From assembly GCA_001314715.1 (NCBI GenBank), contig LJSV01000001.1, positions 62,001 to 126,000 of the forward strand: a DNA stretch of 64,000 nucleotides. The letters are read 5' to 3'. The notes beneath the pieces were generated by a model. It saw nothing but the letters and a program-made list of their open reading frames with translations, did no database searches and was not told where the DNA came from. This stretch comes from Rhodobacteraceae bacterium HLUCCA12 (GTDB lineage: Bacteria; Pseudomonadota; Alphaproteobacteria; Rhodobacterales; Rhodobacteraceae). The position numbers were made by a program, and so were the translations under genes. Of this stretch, positions 1 through 8,872 are shown in pieces; position 1 is the stretch's first letter; the number at the start of each line of letters is the position of its first letter.

Positions 1-1823
1 CGCGCGACAGCTATCTCAGGATCGACGCGGTGATCGAGGCCGCGCGCCGCGCGGGGGCGGACGCGGTCCATCCCGGTTATGGTTTCCTGTCAGAGAACCC
101 CGATTTCGCCCGCGCCTGTCAGGCCGCCGGGATCATGTTCATCGGCCCCACGCCCGAAACGCTTGAGGCCTTCGGCGACAAGGCGCGTGCCAAGGCTGCG
201 GCCATCGCGGCCGGTGTGCCGGTGATCGCAGGCGCGGGCGACGCGCTGACGGACCGCGACGCGATCGCCGCGCGTGTGCAGGAAATGGGCCTGCCCATCC
301 TGCTCAAGGCGGTGGGCGGTGGCGGCGGGCGCGGACAAAGGCTGGTGAATGACCACGCCACGCTGGCCGCCGATATAGCGGCCGCGCTGCGCGAGGCGCG
401 TTCGACCTTCGGTTCAGAAGGTTTGCTGCTGGAACGCTTCCTGCCAGAGGCGCGTCATGTCGAGATCCAGATCGCGGGCGACGGGCAGGGGCGGGTGGTC
501 CATCTTTATGAACGCGACTGCACCTTGCAGCGCCGCCACCAGAAGGTGATCGAGGAAGCGCCTGCCACCGGCCTGCCCGATGCGCTGCTGGCGGCCATGC
601 GCGCCGATGCCGTGCGACTGGGCGAGAGCGTGGCCTATCGCGGGCTGGGCACGGTCGAATTCCTGGTCGCTGATGGCGCCCATTATTTTCTTGAGGTCAA
701 TCCGCGCCTTCAGGTCGAACACCCGGTGACCGAGGCCGTGACCGGGCTGGACCTTGTCGAATTGCAACTGCGCATCGCTCAAGGCGCGCCCTTGCCGGCG
801 CAATCCGACATTACGCTGCACGGCCATGCGTTCGAGGCCCGCCTTTACGCCGAAGACCCTGCGCAGGGCTTTGCCCCCTCGACCGGGCGCATCGTTTCGC
901 TGTCCCTTCCAGGGGGTGCGCGCATCGACTCTGGTGTCGATGAGGGCGACAGCGTCACCCCGCATTACGACCCGATGATCGCCAAGATCATCACCCATGC
1001 CGAAACGCGCGAGACCGCGCTGACAGCCTTGGCGCACGCGCTTGGGCATACGGCGGTCGAAGGTGTCACCACCAATCGGGGCTTTCTTCTGGCGCTGGCG
1101 CGGCACGCGGATTTCGGGGCATTGGCGGTCCATACGCGCTGGATCGACGCCCATATCGAAACGCTTGCCGCCGCCGATCCCGCGCCGGTCTGGGCGGCGG
1201 TCGCGGCGGCGCTGTTCGTGCAGATGGGCCGGGTCGAGGGCTGCCCCGATCCGTGGCGGCGGCGTGACATGTTCACCGGCTGGCGGCTGGGACTGGGCAC
1301 GGACGAGGATGCGCCGTGGCAAAGCGTGTCCCTGTCGCGACCCGGCGCGGCGGCCGAAGAATATCGCATCGGCCCCATCGGTGCGGATGGTTGGCTGTGC
1401 CTGCGCGCCCCCGATGGCACCACGATCCGGCTGGCGCTGCATGAGATCGCGCGCGGGGTCTGGCAGTTGACGCAGCAGGATACGGTGTCGATGCTGCATG
1501 TGCGCGCCCGCGACGGTCTGATCGAGATCGACGGCCCGCAGGGCAGGCATCTGTTTCATGCCGCGCCGCCGGTTGACCATGCCGTGGGTGCGGGGGCGGC
1601 CGAAACGGTGCTGACCTCGCCCCTGACCGGCCTGATCGTCCAGGTTCTGGCGGTCGAGGGCGCGACGGTGGCGCAGGGCGAGACCATCGCCATTCTGGAA
1701 TCGATGAAGATGGAAATCCCGCTGCGCGCCCAGCATGCCGGGCGCCTGGCCAGCCTGACCATCGCCGAGGGGGCCATGATCGACCGGGGTCAGCCCGTCG
1801 CCGAAATCCAGCCCGAGGAGTGA
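1..1823 (+). CDS. mccA: Methylcrotonyl-CoA carboxylase alpha (biotin-containing) subunit, 5'-truncated by window
   Basis: Biotin-dependent acyl-CoA carboxylase alpha subunit. It carboxylates biotin with bicarbonate and ATP and hands the carboxyl group to the beta subunit. The reading frame is open from base 3, so the true start lies upstream; 606 residues are visible of a usual ~650-670. Visible are the end of the N-terminal biotin carboxylase fold (HPGYGFLSEN), the ATP-grasp glycine loop (GGGGGRGQ), the active-site segment EVNPRLQVEHPVTE and a C-terminal biotinyl domain with ESMKM, whose lysine is 38 residues from the end, as expected. An HMG-CoA lyase gene follows after 3 bases, which points to 3-methylcrotonyl-CoA (leucine degradation) rather than acetyl- or propionyl-CoA. 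Substrate assignment is inferred from that neighbour; geranyl-CoA carboxylase is a less likely alternative. Confidence 0.85.
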   Translation, partial: RDSYLRIDAVIEAARRAGADAVHPGYGFLSENPDFARACQAAGIMFIGPTPETLEAFGDKARAKAAAIAAGVPVIAGAGDALTDRDAIAARVQEMGLPILLKAVGGGGGRGQRLVNDHATLAADIAAALREARSTFGSEGLLLERFLPEARHVEIQIAGDGQGRVVHLYERDCTLQRRHQKVIEEAPATGLPDALLAAMRADAVRLGESVAYRGLGTVEFLVADGAHYFLEVNPRLQVEHPVTEAVTGLDLVELQLRIAQGAPLPAQSDITLHGHAFEARLYAEDPAQGFAPSTGRIVSLSLPGGARIDSGVDEGDSVTPHYDPMIAKIITHAETRETALTALAHALGHTAVEGVTTNRGFLLALARHADFGALAVHTRWIDAHIETLAAADPAPVWAAVAAALFVQMGRVEGCPDPWRRRDMFTGWRLGLGTDEDAPWQSVSLSRPGAAAEEYRIGPIGADGWLCLRAPDGTTIRLALHEIARGVWQLTQQDTVSMLHVRARDGLIEIDGPQGRHLFHAAPPVDHAVGAGAAETVLTSPLTGLIVQVLAVEGATVAQGETIAILESMKMEIPLRAQHAGRLASLTIAEGAMIDRGQPVAEIQPEE

Positions 1824-1826
1824 TCG

Positions 1827-2789
1827 ATGTTCGATTATCCGAAATTCGTCGAGTTCCGCGAGGAGGGCCCGCGCGAGGGGTTCCAGATCGAAAAGACGCT
1901 GCACCCGATCGAGGACCGTGTCGCGCTGATCGATCTGTTGTCGGAAACCGGGTTGAAACGGATCCAGGTCGGTTCCTTCGTCAGCCCGCGGCATGTGCCG
2001 CAGATGGCCGATACCGGCACCCTGTTCGAACGGATCAGGCGCAAGCCGGGGGTGAAATACACGGCGCTCTGGCTGAACGAAAAGGGCTTTCGCAAGGCGC
2101 AGACGGCGCATCGCGTCGATATGGACCCCAAGCTGTTGTTCTATGCTTCGAATACCTTCTCGCTCAAGAACAACAACTGCACGGCTGACGCGATGCGTGA
2201 ACGCCAGCGCGACTGGGTGCGCCTTTACAAGGCCGAGGGGCTGGTGCCCGACACCGCCTATGTCATGGCCGCCTTTGGCTGCAATTATGAGGGCGAGATC
2301 GCGCAGGAAAAGGTTCTGGACGACATCCGGTTCATCCAGCGGCTGTGCGCGGAAGAAGAGGTGCCGCTGCCCAATCTGGCGCTGGCCGACACGATGGGCT
2401 GGGCCAACCCCGAGTCGGTCAAGCGCATGATCGGCGCGTTGCGCGATCTGGCACCGGGGGTGCGGTTATGCCTGCATATCCATGACACGCGCGGGCTGGG
2501 GATCGCCAATCTGCACGCGGCGCTGTCGATGGGGGTGGACCTGTTCGAAAGCTCGGTTGCCGGGCTGGGGGGCTGCCCCTTTGCCGCCCATGGCGATGCG
2601 CGCGCGGCAGGCAATGTCTGCACCGAGGATGCGGTGTTCCTGTGCCATGAACTGGGCATCGAAACCGGGATCGATCTGGACACGATGATCGCCGCCGCGC
2701 GCAAGGCCGAGGCCATTCTGGGCGTGCCGCTGATGGGCCGGGTCATGCATTCGGGCGGGCTGTCGCGGTATCGCGCGCCGCGCGGTTGA
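1827..2789 (+). CDS. mvaB: Hydroxymethylglutaryl-CoA lyase
   Basis: 320-residue TIM-barrel lyase of the HMGL-like family, which cleaves HMG-CoA to acetoacetate and acetyl-CoA in the last step of leucine/isovalerate catabolism. The family's catalytic cysteine loop is present as GLGGCPFA, and the metal-binding histidine pair is in HIHDTRGLG. Length matches bacterial HMG-CoA lyases (~300-320). The start is supported by a GAGGAG Shine-Dalgarno lying inside the last codons of the carboxylase gene, so the two are translationally close and certainly one operon. It is the last gene of the operon, ending at a strong hairpin before the convergent transporter cluster. Confidence 0.9.
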   Translation: MFDYPKFVEFREEGPREGFQIEKTLHPIEDRVALIDLLSETGLKRIQVGSFVSPRHVPQMADTGTLFERIRRKPGVKYTALWLNEKGFRKAQTAHRVDMDPKLLFYASNTFSLKNNNCTADAMRERQRDWVRLYKAEGLVPDTAYVMAAFGCNYEGEIAQEKVLDDIRFIQRLCAEEEVPLPNLALADTMGWANPESVKRMIGALRDLAPGVRLCLHIHDTRGLGIANLHAALSMGVDLFESSVAGLGGCPFAAHGDARAAGNVCTEDAVFLCHELGIETGIDLDTMIAAARKAEAILGVPLMGRVMHSGGLSRYRAPRG

Positions 2790-2814
2790 CCCCCGCAACA
2801 AGGTTTCATGCAAG

Positions 2815-2843
2815 AAGGCGGCGGGGCAGGGCCCCGCCGCCTT
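2815..2843. terminator. Bidirectional hairpin between convergent operons
   Basis: Perfect 13-bp inverted repeat (AAGGCGGCGGGGC, loop AGG, complementary arm) midway between the HMG-CoA lyase stop and the convergent binding-protein gene. There is no real T run on the plus strand and only a mixed CTTCTT tail on the minus strand, so it is a GC-rich, U-poor terminator typical of this lineage rather than a canonical one. Confidence 0.7.
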
Positions 2844-2862
2844 GCGTGTCATGTCGGCCGGA

Positions 2863-4122
2863 TCAATCCTCTTCGAGGGTGAATTCCGACGAATACTGAT
2901 CCACCACGTCCCAGATCACGTCCTGATAGGCCGCGGTCCAGTCGTTCTGGGGCACCCAGGTCTCGCCGTCCCACATCTCGACGCGGGTGCGGCCACCACC
3001 GCCATGATCGGACTCGGTCACCGTGACCGGGGCGAACAGGCCATTGGCATCGTACTCTTCCAGGCTGCGCAGACCCCGACGCATGGATTCGGGCGTGATC
3101 GGCCAGCCATCGGCCTCATAGGCCAGGCGCGCGGCCTCGAACACCACCGAATACATGGCAACGCCGGTGTTGTAATACACGTCGTTGATCATCTCGCGCG
3201 GGCCGTTGCCCTCGCCTTCCTCATAGAGTTCGGCGATGATTTCCTGGATGATCGGAATGTCCTGACCGCCCACGACATTGGTGCCGCGCAGGATGCCGGT
3301 TGCCGCCTCGTTGCCGATATTCTCGATATCGACTTCGTTGAGCCAGTTCACAGCGATATACTGGCTGATCGGATAGCCGTTGCGCTGCATCTCGCGCGAG
3401 GCGACGACATGGCCATTCGCCAGAAGCCAGCTGATCATGTAGTCGGGCTGGTTGCGGCGCACCTGGGTCCAGGTCGCGGACTGGTCGTTGCCGGGCAGGG
3501 GCACGGGATAAAGCTGAAGCTCGAAGCCCTCACGCTCGGCCAGGGTTTCCAGAATCCGGATCGGTTCCTGCCCGAAGGGATAGTCCAGATAGACGAACCC
3601 GATGGTCATGTCTTCCAGCGACCCGCCGTTCTGTTCCTTGATGAAGGCGATGTCGTTGGCCGCCTGCCCCCAATAGGTGGGCCCGACCGGGAAGACCCAT
3701 TCGAACACCTCGCCGTTGATCGCGTCGCCGCGACCGACCAGCGATTGCATCATCACGACCTCGTCGCGCATGGCGCGCGGCACCACGGCCAGCGACACCG
3801 GCGTCGACAGGAAGTCGAAGACGAACACGCCGTCGCGGCGCAGGCGCTCATAGCATTCGATGCCGCGCTGGGGTTCGTTGCCGTGATCCTGAACGGTCAG
3901 TTCGATCGGGTGCCCGCCGATACCGCCGTCGGCATTGATCAGATCGGCCAGGTCGCGCCCGGCCTGAACGATCTGCGGCGTGATGAAGGTATAGGCGCGG
4001 CTGAGGTCATAGCAGACCCCCATGCGGAACGCCTCATCCTCTTGTGCTGCCGCGCCGGTGACAGCCGCGGCGCCAAGCGCCGCGCCCCCCAGCGCGCCCT
4101 TGAGCATTCTGACAAGTTTCAT
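2863..4122 (-). CDS. ABC transporter periplasmic binding protein, branched-chain amino acid/HAAT type (LivK-like)
   Basis: 419-residue periplasmic type-I ligand-binding protein. The N-terminus is a clear signal peptide (MKLVRMLKG, then an Ala/Gly-rich hydrophobic stretch, cleavage near AAAQ). The mature part has the Peripla_BP_6 pattern (LINADGGIGGHPIELTVQD). The start has an ideal GGAGGAGG ribosome site. It is the last gene of a minus-strand operon coding the matching permeases, ATPases and an acyl-CoA ligase, so the ligand is more likely a carboxylic acid that gets CoA-activated than an amino acid. That is an inference from gene order; the sequence alone does not define the ligand. Confidence 0.85.
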   Translation of the reverse strand: MKLVRMLKGALGGAALGAAAVTGAAAQEDEAFRMGVCYDLSRAYTFITPQIVQAGRDLADLINADGGIGGHPIELTVQDHGNEPQRGIECYERLRRDGVFVFDFLSTPVSLAVVPRAMRDEVVMMQSLVGRGDAINGEVFEWVFPVGPTYWGQAANDIAFIKEQNGGSLEDMTIGFVYLDYPFGQEPIRILETLAEREGFELQLYPVPLPGNDQSATWTQVRRNQPDYMISWLLANGHVVASREMQRNGYPISQYIAVNWLNEVDIENIGNEAATGILRGTNVVGGQDIPIIQEIIAELYEEGEGNGPREMINDVYYNTGVAMYSVVFEAARLAYEADGWPITPESMRRGLRSLEEYDANGLFAPVTVTESDHGGGGRTRVEMWDGETWVPQNDWTAAYQDVIWDVVDQYSSEFTLEED

Positions 4123-4167
4123 TGACTTCCTCCTCCTCTGTTTTCAAGCAATCTGGCCCTGAAGGTA

Positions 4168-4986
4168 TCAGGAAAGCCAGCGTTTGCGCCGTCGATAGTG
4201 CTTGATGTCGTGGAAATTCCGCCCCTCGCCGCCACCGAGATAGAATTCCTGGATGTCGGAATTGGCTTTCATGGTCTCGGCGGTGTCATGCATGACGATG
4301 CGTCCATTCTCGATCAGGTAGCCGTGGCTGACCACATCGAGCGCGGCCAGCGCGTTCTGTTCGACCAGCAGGACCGATAGCCCCTGTTCGCGGTTGATGC
4401 GCTGGATGATGCCGAAGATCTCGCCCACCAGGAACGGGGCCAGGCCCAGGCTGGGCTCGTCCAGCATCAGCAGGCGCGGCTGGGTCATCAGCCCCCGGCC
4501 GATGGCCAGCATCTGCTGTTCACCGCCCGAAAGATAGCCCGACTCGGCTGATTTGCGTTCGGCCAGACGGGGGAAGTATTCGTAGATGCGTTCTTTCTCG
4601 GCGTTGAGCTGCGCGCGCGTCATCGACGGGGGCGCGGCGGCCTCAAGGTTCTCGTCCGGGGTCAGGTGTTCAAAAACGCGTCGCCCCTCGATCACATGGC
4701 AGATCCCCATGGACACGCGCGCCTGTGGCGGGTTCTCGCCAATCACCTGCCCGTCAAAGGTGATCTGGCCGCGGCTGACCTTGCCGCGTTCGGGCTTCAA
4801 AAGGCCCGAGATCGCCTTGAGCGTCGTTGACTTGCCCGCCCCGTTCGACCCCAGAAGCGCCACCATCCCGCCGCGCGGCACCTCCAGCGAGATACCGCGG
4901 ATCGCGAGGATCACCTGGTCATACAGAACCTCGACGGAGTTCAGCGACAGGATCGGATCGGTTTTCGCGGATGCGTCCATCATCAT
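4168..4986 (-). CDS. livF: ABC transporter ATP-binding protein, LivF type
   Basis: 272-residue nucleotide-binding subunit of the same HAAT importer. Walker A is GSNGAGKST, the signature is YLSGGEQQMLAIGRGL and Walker B is LLMLDEPSLGL, all intact. A GTG and three consecutive ATG codons are possible starts. I chose the first ATG because an AAGG lies five bases upstream of it. The gene begins 7 bases after the stop of the LivM-type permease gene. The C-terminus runs about 30 residues past the usual LivF end, finishing in a basic RRRKR stretch, which is a little unusual. Confidence 0.9.
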   Translation of the reverse strand: MMMDASAKTDPILSLNSVEVLYDQVILAIRGISLEVPRGGMVALLGSNGAGKSTTLKAISGLLKPERGKVSRGQITFDGQVIGENPPQARVSMGICHVIEGRRVFEHLTPDENLEAAAPPSMTRAQLNAEKERIYEYFPRLAERKSAESGYLSGGEQQMLAIGRGLMTQPRLLMLDEPSLGLAPFLVGEIFGIIQRINREQGLSVLLVEQNALAALDVVSHGYLIENGRIVMHDTAETMKANSDIQEFYLGGGEGRNFHDIKHYRRRKRWLS

Positions 4987-4993
4987 CACGGCC

Positions 4994-6067
4994 TTATTTC
5001 TTGAGCTGGTCGAAGGGCCAGACCAGCAGGTAATCGCGGATATTGCGATAGATCTTGCCCAGGCCCATCGGCTCGATGATCAGGAAGACGATGATCAGCG
5101 CGCCATAGACGGCATTGGGAATATGGGCAAAGGTCTCGGGGCTGAACCGCAGATCGAAATAGCCCGCAAGGGCGCCGAACAGCCGGTTGACCACGCCCGG
5201 TGCCAGCAGGATCAGCCCGACCCCCAGATAGGTGCCGATGATCGAGGCCAGCCCGCCCACGATCACCATCGCCAGAAGCTGGATCGACACCGCCACCGTG
5301 AACTGTTCGGGCGTTACCAGGAAGTAATAGCACACCACCAGGATGCCGCCGCTGATCCCGGCGATGAAGGCCGAGGTGGCGAAGGCGATGATCTTGTAAA
5401 GAAAGCTGTTCACCCCAAGGATGGCGGCCGCGTAATCCTTTTCGCGCACCGCGACCAGCGCCCGGCCCAGCCCGGTGCGGCGCAGGTTCAACAGGAAGAT
5501 CGTCACCAGCACGCACCAGCCCAGCGCGACGTAATAGCGCCCGGCGTCCGAGGTGATCGCCTGCCCCAAAAGCCGGAACGTGGGCGCCTGCAACGAGGCA
5601 TGCGAGCCGCCGGTGATGGTCGGCGAATGCGACAGCACCCAGTCCATCACGAACTGCAGCGCCAGCGTGGTCAGTGCCAGGTATAGCCCTTTGACGCGCA
5701 GCGCGGCAAAGGCGAACAGACTGCCGATCACCGCCGACAGCGCGCCGCCGATCAGCAGCGCCCCCTCCCACGGGATGCCAAAGCGCGCGGCATGGACCGA
5801 GGTATAGGCGCCCACGGCCATCAGTGCGGCATAGCCCAGGTGCAACTGCCCCGCCCAGCCGATCACCAGGTTCAGCCCCAGCGCGGCCGCGGTCCAGATC
5901 AGCCAGGGCAGGATATAGCTGTTGACGTAGAACGGCGCGAGGATGAATGGCGCGGCCAGCGCGATCAGCAGTATCAGCAGCAGCAGGTTGCGGTCCGCCG
6001 GGATCGGGAACAGCTTGCTGTCGGAAACATAGTCGGTATGGCGAATGCCGGACTGGCGATAGAACAT
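4994..6067 (-). CDS. livM: ABC transporter permease, LivM type
   Basis: 357-residue inner-membrane permease with about nine to ten hydrophobic segments and the LivM hallmark GLNLVIGWAGQLHLGYAAL in the first third (canonical: NL..G.AGQ.SLGH.A). A cytoplasmic EAA-like loop (VREKDYAAAILGVN) contacts the ATPases. It pairs with the LivH-type permease, whose gene ends 3 bases upstream of this start; the next gene downstream codes LivF. An N-terminal cytosolic stretch of ~25 residues (MFYRQSGIRHTDY) precedes the first membrane helix. A Shine-Dalgarno AAAGGA precedes the ATG. Confidence 0.9.
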   Translation of the reverse strand: MFYRQSGIRHTDYVSDSKLFPIPADRNLLLLILLIALAAPFILAPFYVNSYILPWLIWTAAALGLNLVIGWAGQLHLGYAALMAVGAYTSVHAARFGIPWEGALLIGGALSAVIGSLFAFAALRVKGLYLALTTLALQFVMDWVLSHSPTITGGSHASLQAPTFRLLGQAITSDAGRYYVALGWCVLVTIFLLNLRRTGLGRALVAVREKDYAAAILGVNSFLYKIIAFATSAFIAGISGGILVVCYYFLVTPEQFTVAVSIQLLAMVIVGGLASIIGTYLGVGLILLAPGVVNRLFGALAGYFDLRFSPETFAHIPNAVYGALIIVFLIIEPMGLGKIYRNIRDYLLVWPFDQLKK

Positions 6068-6070
6068 CGT

Positions 6071-6958
6071 TCAGATCCTTTCGATGTCGTGCCGGCCGAA
6101 CAGGCCATGGGGTCGCAACAGCACCGTCAGCACCAGCACCGCCGCGACGATCAGGTCGCGGCTGCCGCCGCCGACCAGCGGGTCCAGGAAGTTGGACCCG
6201 ACGCTTTCCAGAATGCCCAGGATGATGCCAGCCACCACCGCGCCCAGCACGCTGTCCAGCCCGCCGAGAACCGCCACCGTCAACCCCTTGAGCAAGAGCA
6301 GCGACAGCGACTGATCGACGCCCTGGATCTCGCCCCAGATGACGCTGGCGGCCACCGCCGAGACCGAGGCCAGCGCCCAGCTCAGGCCGACCCCGCGCTC
6401 GACCGAGATGCCGACCGACCACGAGGCCATGTAGTCATCCGAAATGGCGCGCAGGCGCACACCGGTCCGGGTACGGAAAAAGAACACGATCACCACGAAA
6501 ACCGCCAGCGACACCAGCGCGCCGATCAGGTGAATGCGGCTGATCAGCATCGGGCCCACGAAGAGCGGGTCATAGGTGACGCCCAGCCCCATCGGCCGTG
6601 ACGAGCCGCCAAAGATCGCCATCGTGGTCCCGCGCAGAAAGATGTCCAGGCCCAGCGTCATCATCAGGATCATGATGATCGGACGCCCCGCCAGCGGGCG
6701 CAGTGCGACACGCTCGATGCCGAGGCCCAGAAAGAACATCGCCACCGCCGCCAGCGGGATCGCCAGCCATAGCGGCGCGCCCAGCAGGCGCCCCATCTCC
6801 AGCACCGCATAGGCCCCGACCATGGTCAGCGCGCCCTGCGCCAGATTGGGCACCGACGAGGATTTGTAGATCAGCACGAGGCCCATCGCGAACAGCGCAT
6901 AGAGAAGCCCGGTCAGCGCGCCATTGACGGTCAGTTCGGCCAGATACCAGAAATCCAT
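6071..6958 (-). CDS. livH: ABC transporter permease, LivH type
   Basis: 295-residue inner-membrane permease, all-helical, with the LivH-type N-terminus (NGALTGLLYALFAMGLVLIYKSS) and the conserved VLGGLDSVLGAVVAGI segment near the C-terminus. Length is as expected for LivH. It lies between the acyl-CoA ligase gene and the LivM-type permease gene with 3-base gaps on both sides, indicating tight co-translation. Together with LivM, LivF, LivG and the binding protein it makes a complete high-affinity importer. Confidence 0.9.
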   Translation of the reverse strand: MDFWYLAELTVNGALTGLLYALFAMGLVLIYKSSSVPNLAQGALTMVGAYAVLEMGRLLGAPLWLAIPLAAVAMFFLGLGIERVALRPLAGRPIIMILMMTLGLDIFLRGTTMAIFGGSSRPMGLGVTYDPLFVGPMLISRIHLIGALVSLAVFVVIVFFFRTRTGVRLRAISDDYMASWSVGISVERGVGLSWALASVSAVAASVIWGEIQGVDQSLSLLLLKGLTVAVLGGLDSVLGAVVAGIILGILESVGSNFLDPLVGGGSRDLIVAAVLVLTVLLRPHGLFGRHDIERI

Positions 6959-6961
6959 CGC

Positions 6962-8872
6962 TCAAACCTCTCTGATCATCAGGGTGCGCTCGACCACGCC
7001 GGTCTCGCCGTTCTCATAGGTGACCGTCGCCTTGACATGCACATCCTTCGAGCCGTCATAGAGCGCTTCAATCACCGGGGCATAGCGTTCCTCGACGACC
7101 TTGCGGCGCAGCTTGCGGGTCCGGGTGATCTCGCCGTCGTCGGGGTCGAACTCCTTGTGCAGGCTGACGAAACGGTGCAGGCGCAGGGGTTCGGGCAGGG
7201 CCTCGTTGACGCGCTTGAAGGCCCCGGCCAGCAATTCGGCAACCTCGGGGCGCTGCGACAGGTCGGCATACGAGACATAGGGCACGGCGTTGACCTCGGC
7301 CCAGTGGCCGGTCGCGTCGGCATCGATGCAGACCATGGCGGTCAGCGTGTCGCGGCCCGCGCCGATCACCGCCGCATCCTTGATATAGGGGCTGAATTTC
7401 AGCCGGTTCTCGATGTAGTTGGGCACGTATCGTTCGCCACCCCTGGTGTAGACCACCTCGGACACGCGGCCCAGGACCACCAGTTGGCCGTCCTCTTCCA
7501 GATAGCCGGCATCGCCGGTGCGCAACCAGCCATCGACCAGCGCCTCGGCCGTGGCGTCGGGGTTGGCGAAATAGCCGGAAAAGACGCTGTCCGAACGGAT
7601 CAGGATTTCGCCCTCGTCGGTCAGGCGCACCTCGAAACCGGGCGAGGGGGCGCCGACGGTATGCAGCTTGACCGTATCGGGGACATGCGCGGCCGAAAAC
7701 CCGCTGACCTCGGTCTGGCCATAAAGCTGGCACAGCTTCACGCCCAGGGCGCGGTAAAAGACAAACGTATCCTCGCCGATCGCCTCGCCGCCGGTATAGG
7801 CGTGGCGCACGCGGCCAAGGCCGAAATTGTCCTTGATCGGGCCGAAGACCAGCCATTCGCCCAGCCAGCGCCCCAGCCAGTCCAGCCCGCCGTCGGCCTT
7901 GCCGCGCATGCGCCGGCGTTCGGCCTCGATGGCGCGATCCATGAAGAAGTGATAGATCTTCTTCTTCAGCCAGGTCGAGTTCTCGATCCCGACCTGAATC
8001 GTGGTCAACATGTTGTCCCAGCTGCGCGGCGCGGCCAGATAGAAGGTGGGCGCGATCTCGCGCATGTCGCGCAGAACGGTTTCCTGCTTTTCGGGAATGT
8101 TGACGGTGAAGCCGAAGGTCAGCGCGGCGGCAACGGTCACGGCGGTATCGCCGACCCAAGCCATGGGCAGATAGGCCAGGATCTCGTCGTTGTCACTGAA
8201 AACGCCCGCCTTGCGCGAGCCGACGGCAGCCGAGATGACGTTGCGATGGCTCAGCACGATGCCCTTGGGCTTGCCGGTCGTGCCCGAGGAATGCAGAAAC
8301 ACCGCCGGATCTTCGGGCCCGGCCATGCGCTGAAGGCGCTCGCCCAGGGCCGGGTCGGCCGCCAGCCGGGCCTTTCCGCGTTCGATCAGGCTGTCCCAGG
8401 AATGCAGGTTCTCGGCGGCGTAGTCCTTCAATCCGCGCCCGTCGTCATAGACGATATGGTCGATCTTGGACCCCTCAGCGCGCAGCTCAAGCGCCTTGTC
8501 CACCTGCTCCTGGTCTTCGGCCAGCGCCACGGCGATCGGCACCTCGCCGGCGAAATGGCGCAATTCATCCAGCGTGGCGCCGGGATAGGTCGGCATGGCA
8601 TAGCCGCGCAGCATCGCGATCGACAACATCCCGGCGTAAAGGCGCAGGCGGTTGTCACCCAGCACCATCAGCGCCTGGCCCTCGCCGATGCCCATGTCGT
8701 CCAGCGCGGCGGCAAAGGCCGTCACCTCGTCGGCGTAGTCCTTCCAGGTCTTTTCTTTCCAGATGCCGCGCTCTTTCTCGCGCATCGCGATGGCGGTCGG
8801 GCGATGGGCGGCGTGGTCGGTCAGGCAGGAAATCAGGGTGCGCCCGCTTGCTGTGTGCCGGTCAGTGGGCAT
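6962..8872 (-). CDS. AMP-forming acyl-CoA ligase embedded in the ABC importer operon
   Basis: 636-residue ANL-superfamily ligase of the long-chain (FAA1-like) branch, making an acyl-CoA from a carboxylate, ATP and CoA through an acyl-adenylate. The P-loop HSSGTTGKPKGIVLSH is at about residues 194-209, the YGQTE-type motif is LYGQTEVSG, and the hinge region is DGQLVVLGR. The start at 8872 is preferred over an upstream ATG at 8902 because GGAG lies six bases before it; it overlaps the end of the LivG gene by 11 bases. Lying between livG and livH means uptake and activation are coupled. The BadH-like and enoyl-CoA-reductase-like dehydrogenases nearby suggest a cyclic or medium-chain acid, but the substrate is not readable from sequence. 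Confidence 0.85.
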   Translation of the reverse strand: MPTDRHTASGRTLISCLTDHAAHRPTAIAMREKERGIWKEKTWKDYADEVTAFAAALDDMGIGEGQALMVLGDNRLRLYAGMLSIAMLRGYAMPTYPGATLDELRHFAGEVPIAVALAEDQEQVDKALELRAEGSKIDHIVYDDGRGLKDYAAENLHSWDSLIERGKARLAADPALGERLQRMAGPEDPAVFLHSSGTTGKPKGIVLSHRNVISAAVGSRKAGVFSDNDEILAYLPMAWVGDTAVTVAAALTFGFTVNIPEKQETVLRDMREIAPTFYLAAPRSWDNMLTTIQVGIENSTWLKKKIYHFFMDRAIEAERRRMRGKADGGLDWLGRWLGEWLVFGPIKDNFGLGRVRHAYTGGEAIGEDTFVFYRALGVKLCQLYGQTEVSGFSAAHVPDTVKLHTVGAPSPGFEVRLTDEGEILIRSDSVFSGYFANPDATAEALVDGWLRTGDAGYLEEDGQLVVLGRVSEVVYTRGGERYVPNYIENRLKFSPYIKDAAVIGAGRDTLTAMVCIDADATGHWAEVNAVPYVSYADLSQRPEVAELLAGAFKRVNEALPEPLRLHRFVSLHKEFDPDDGEITRTRKLRRKVVEERYAPVIEALYDGSKDVHVKATVTYENGETGVVERTLMIREV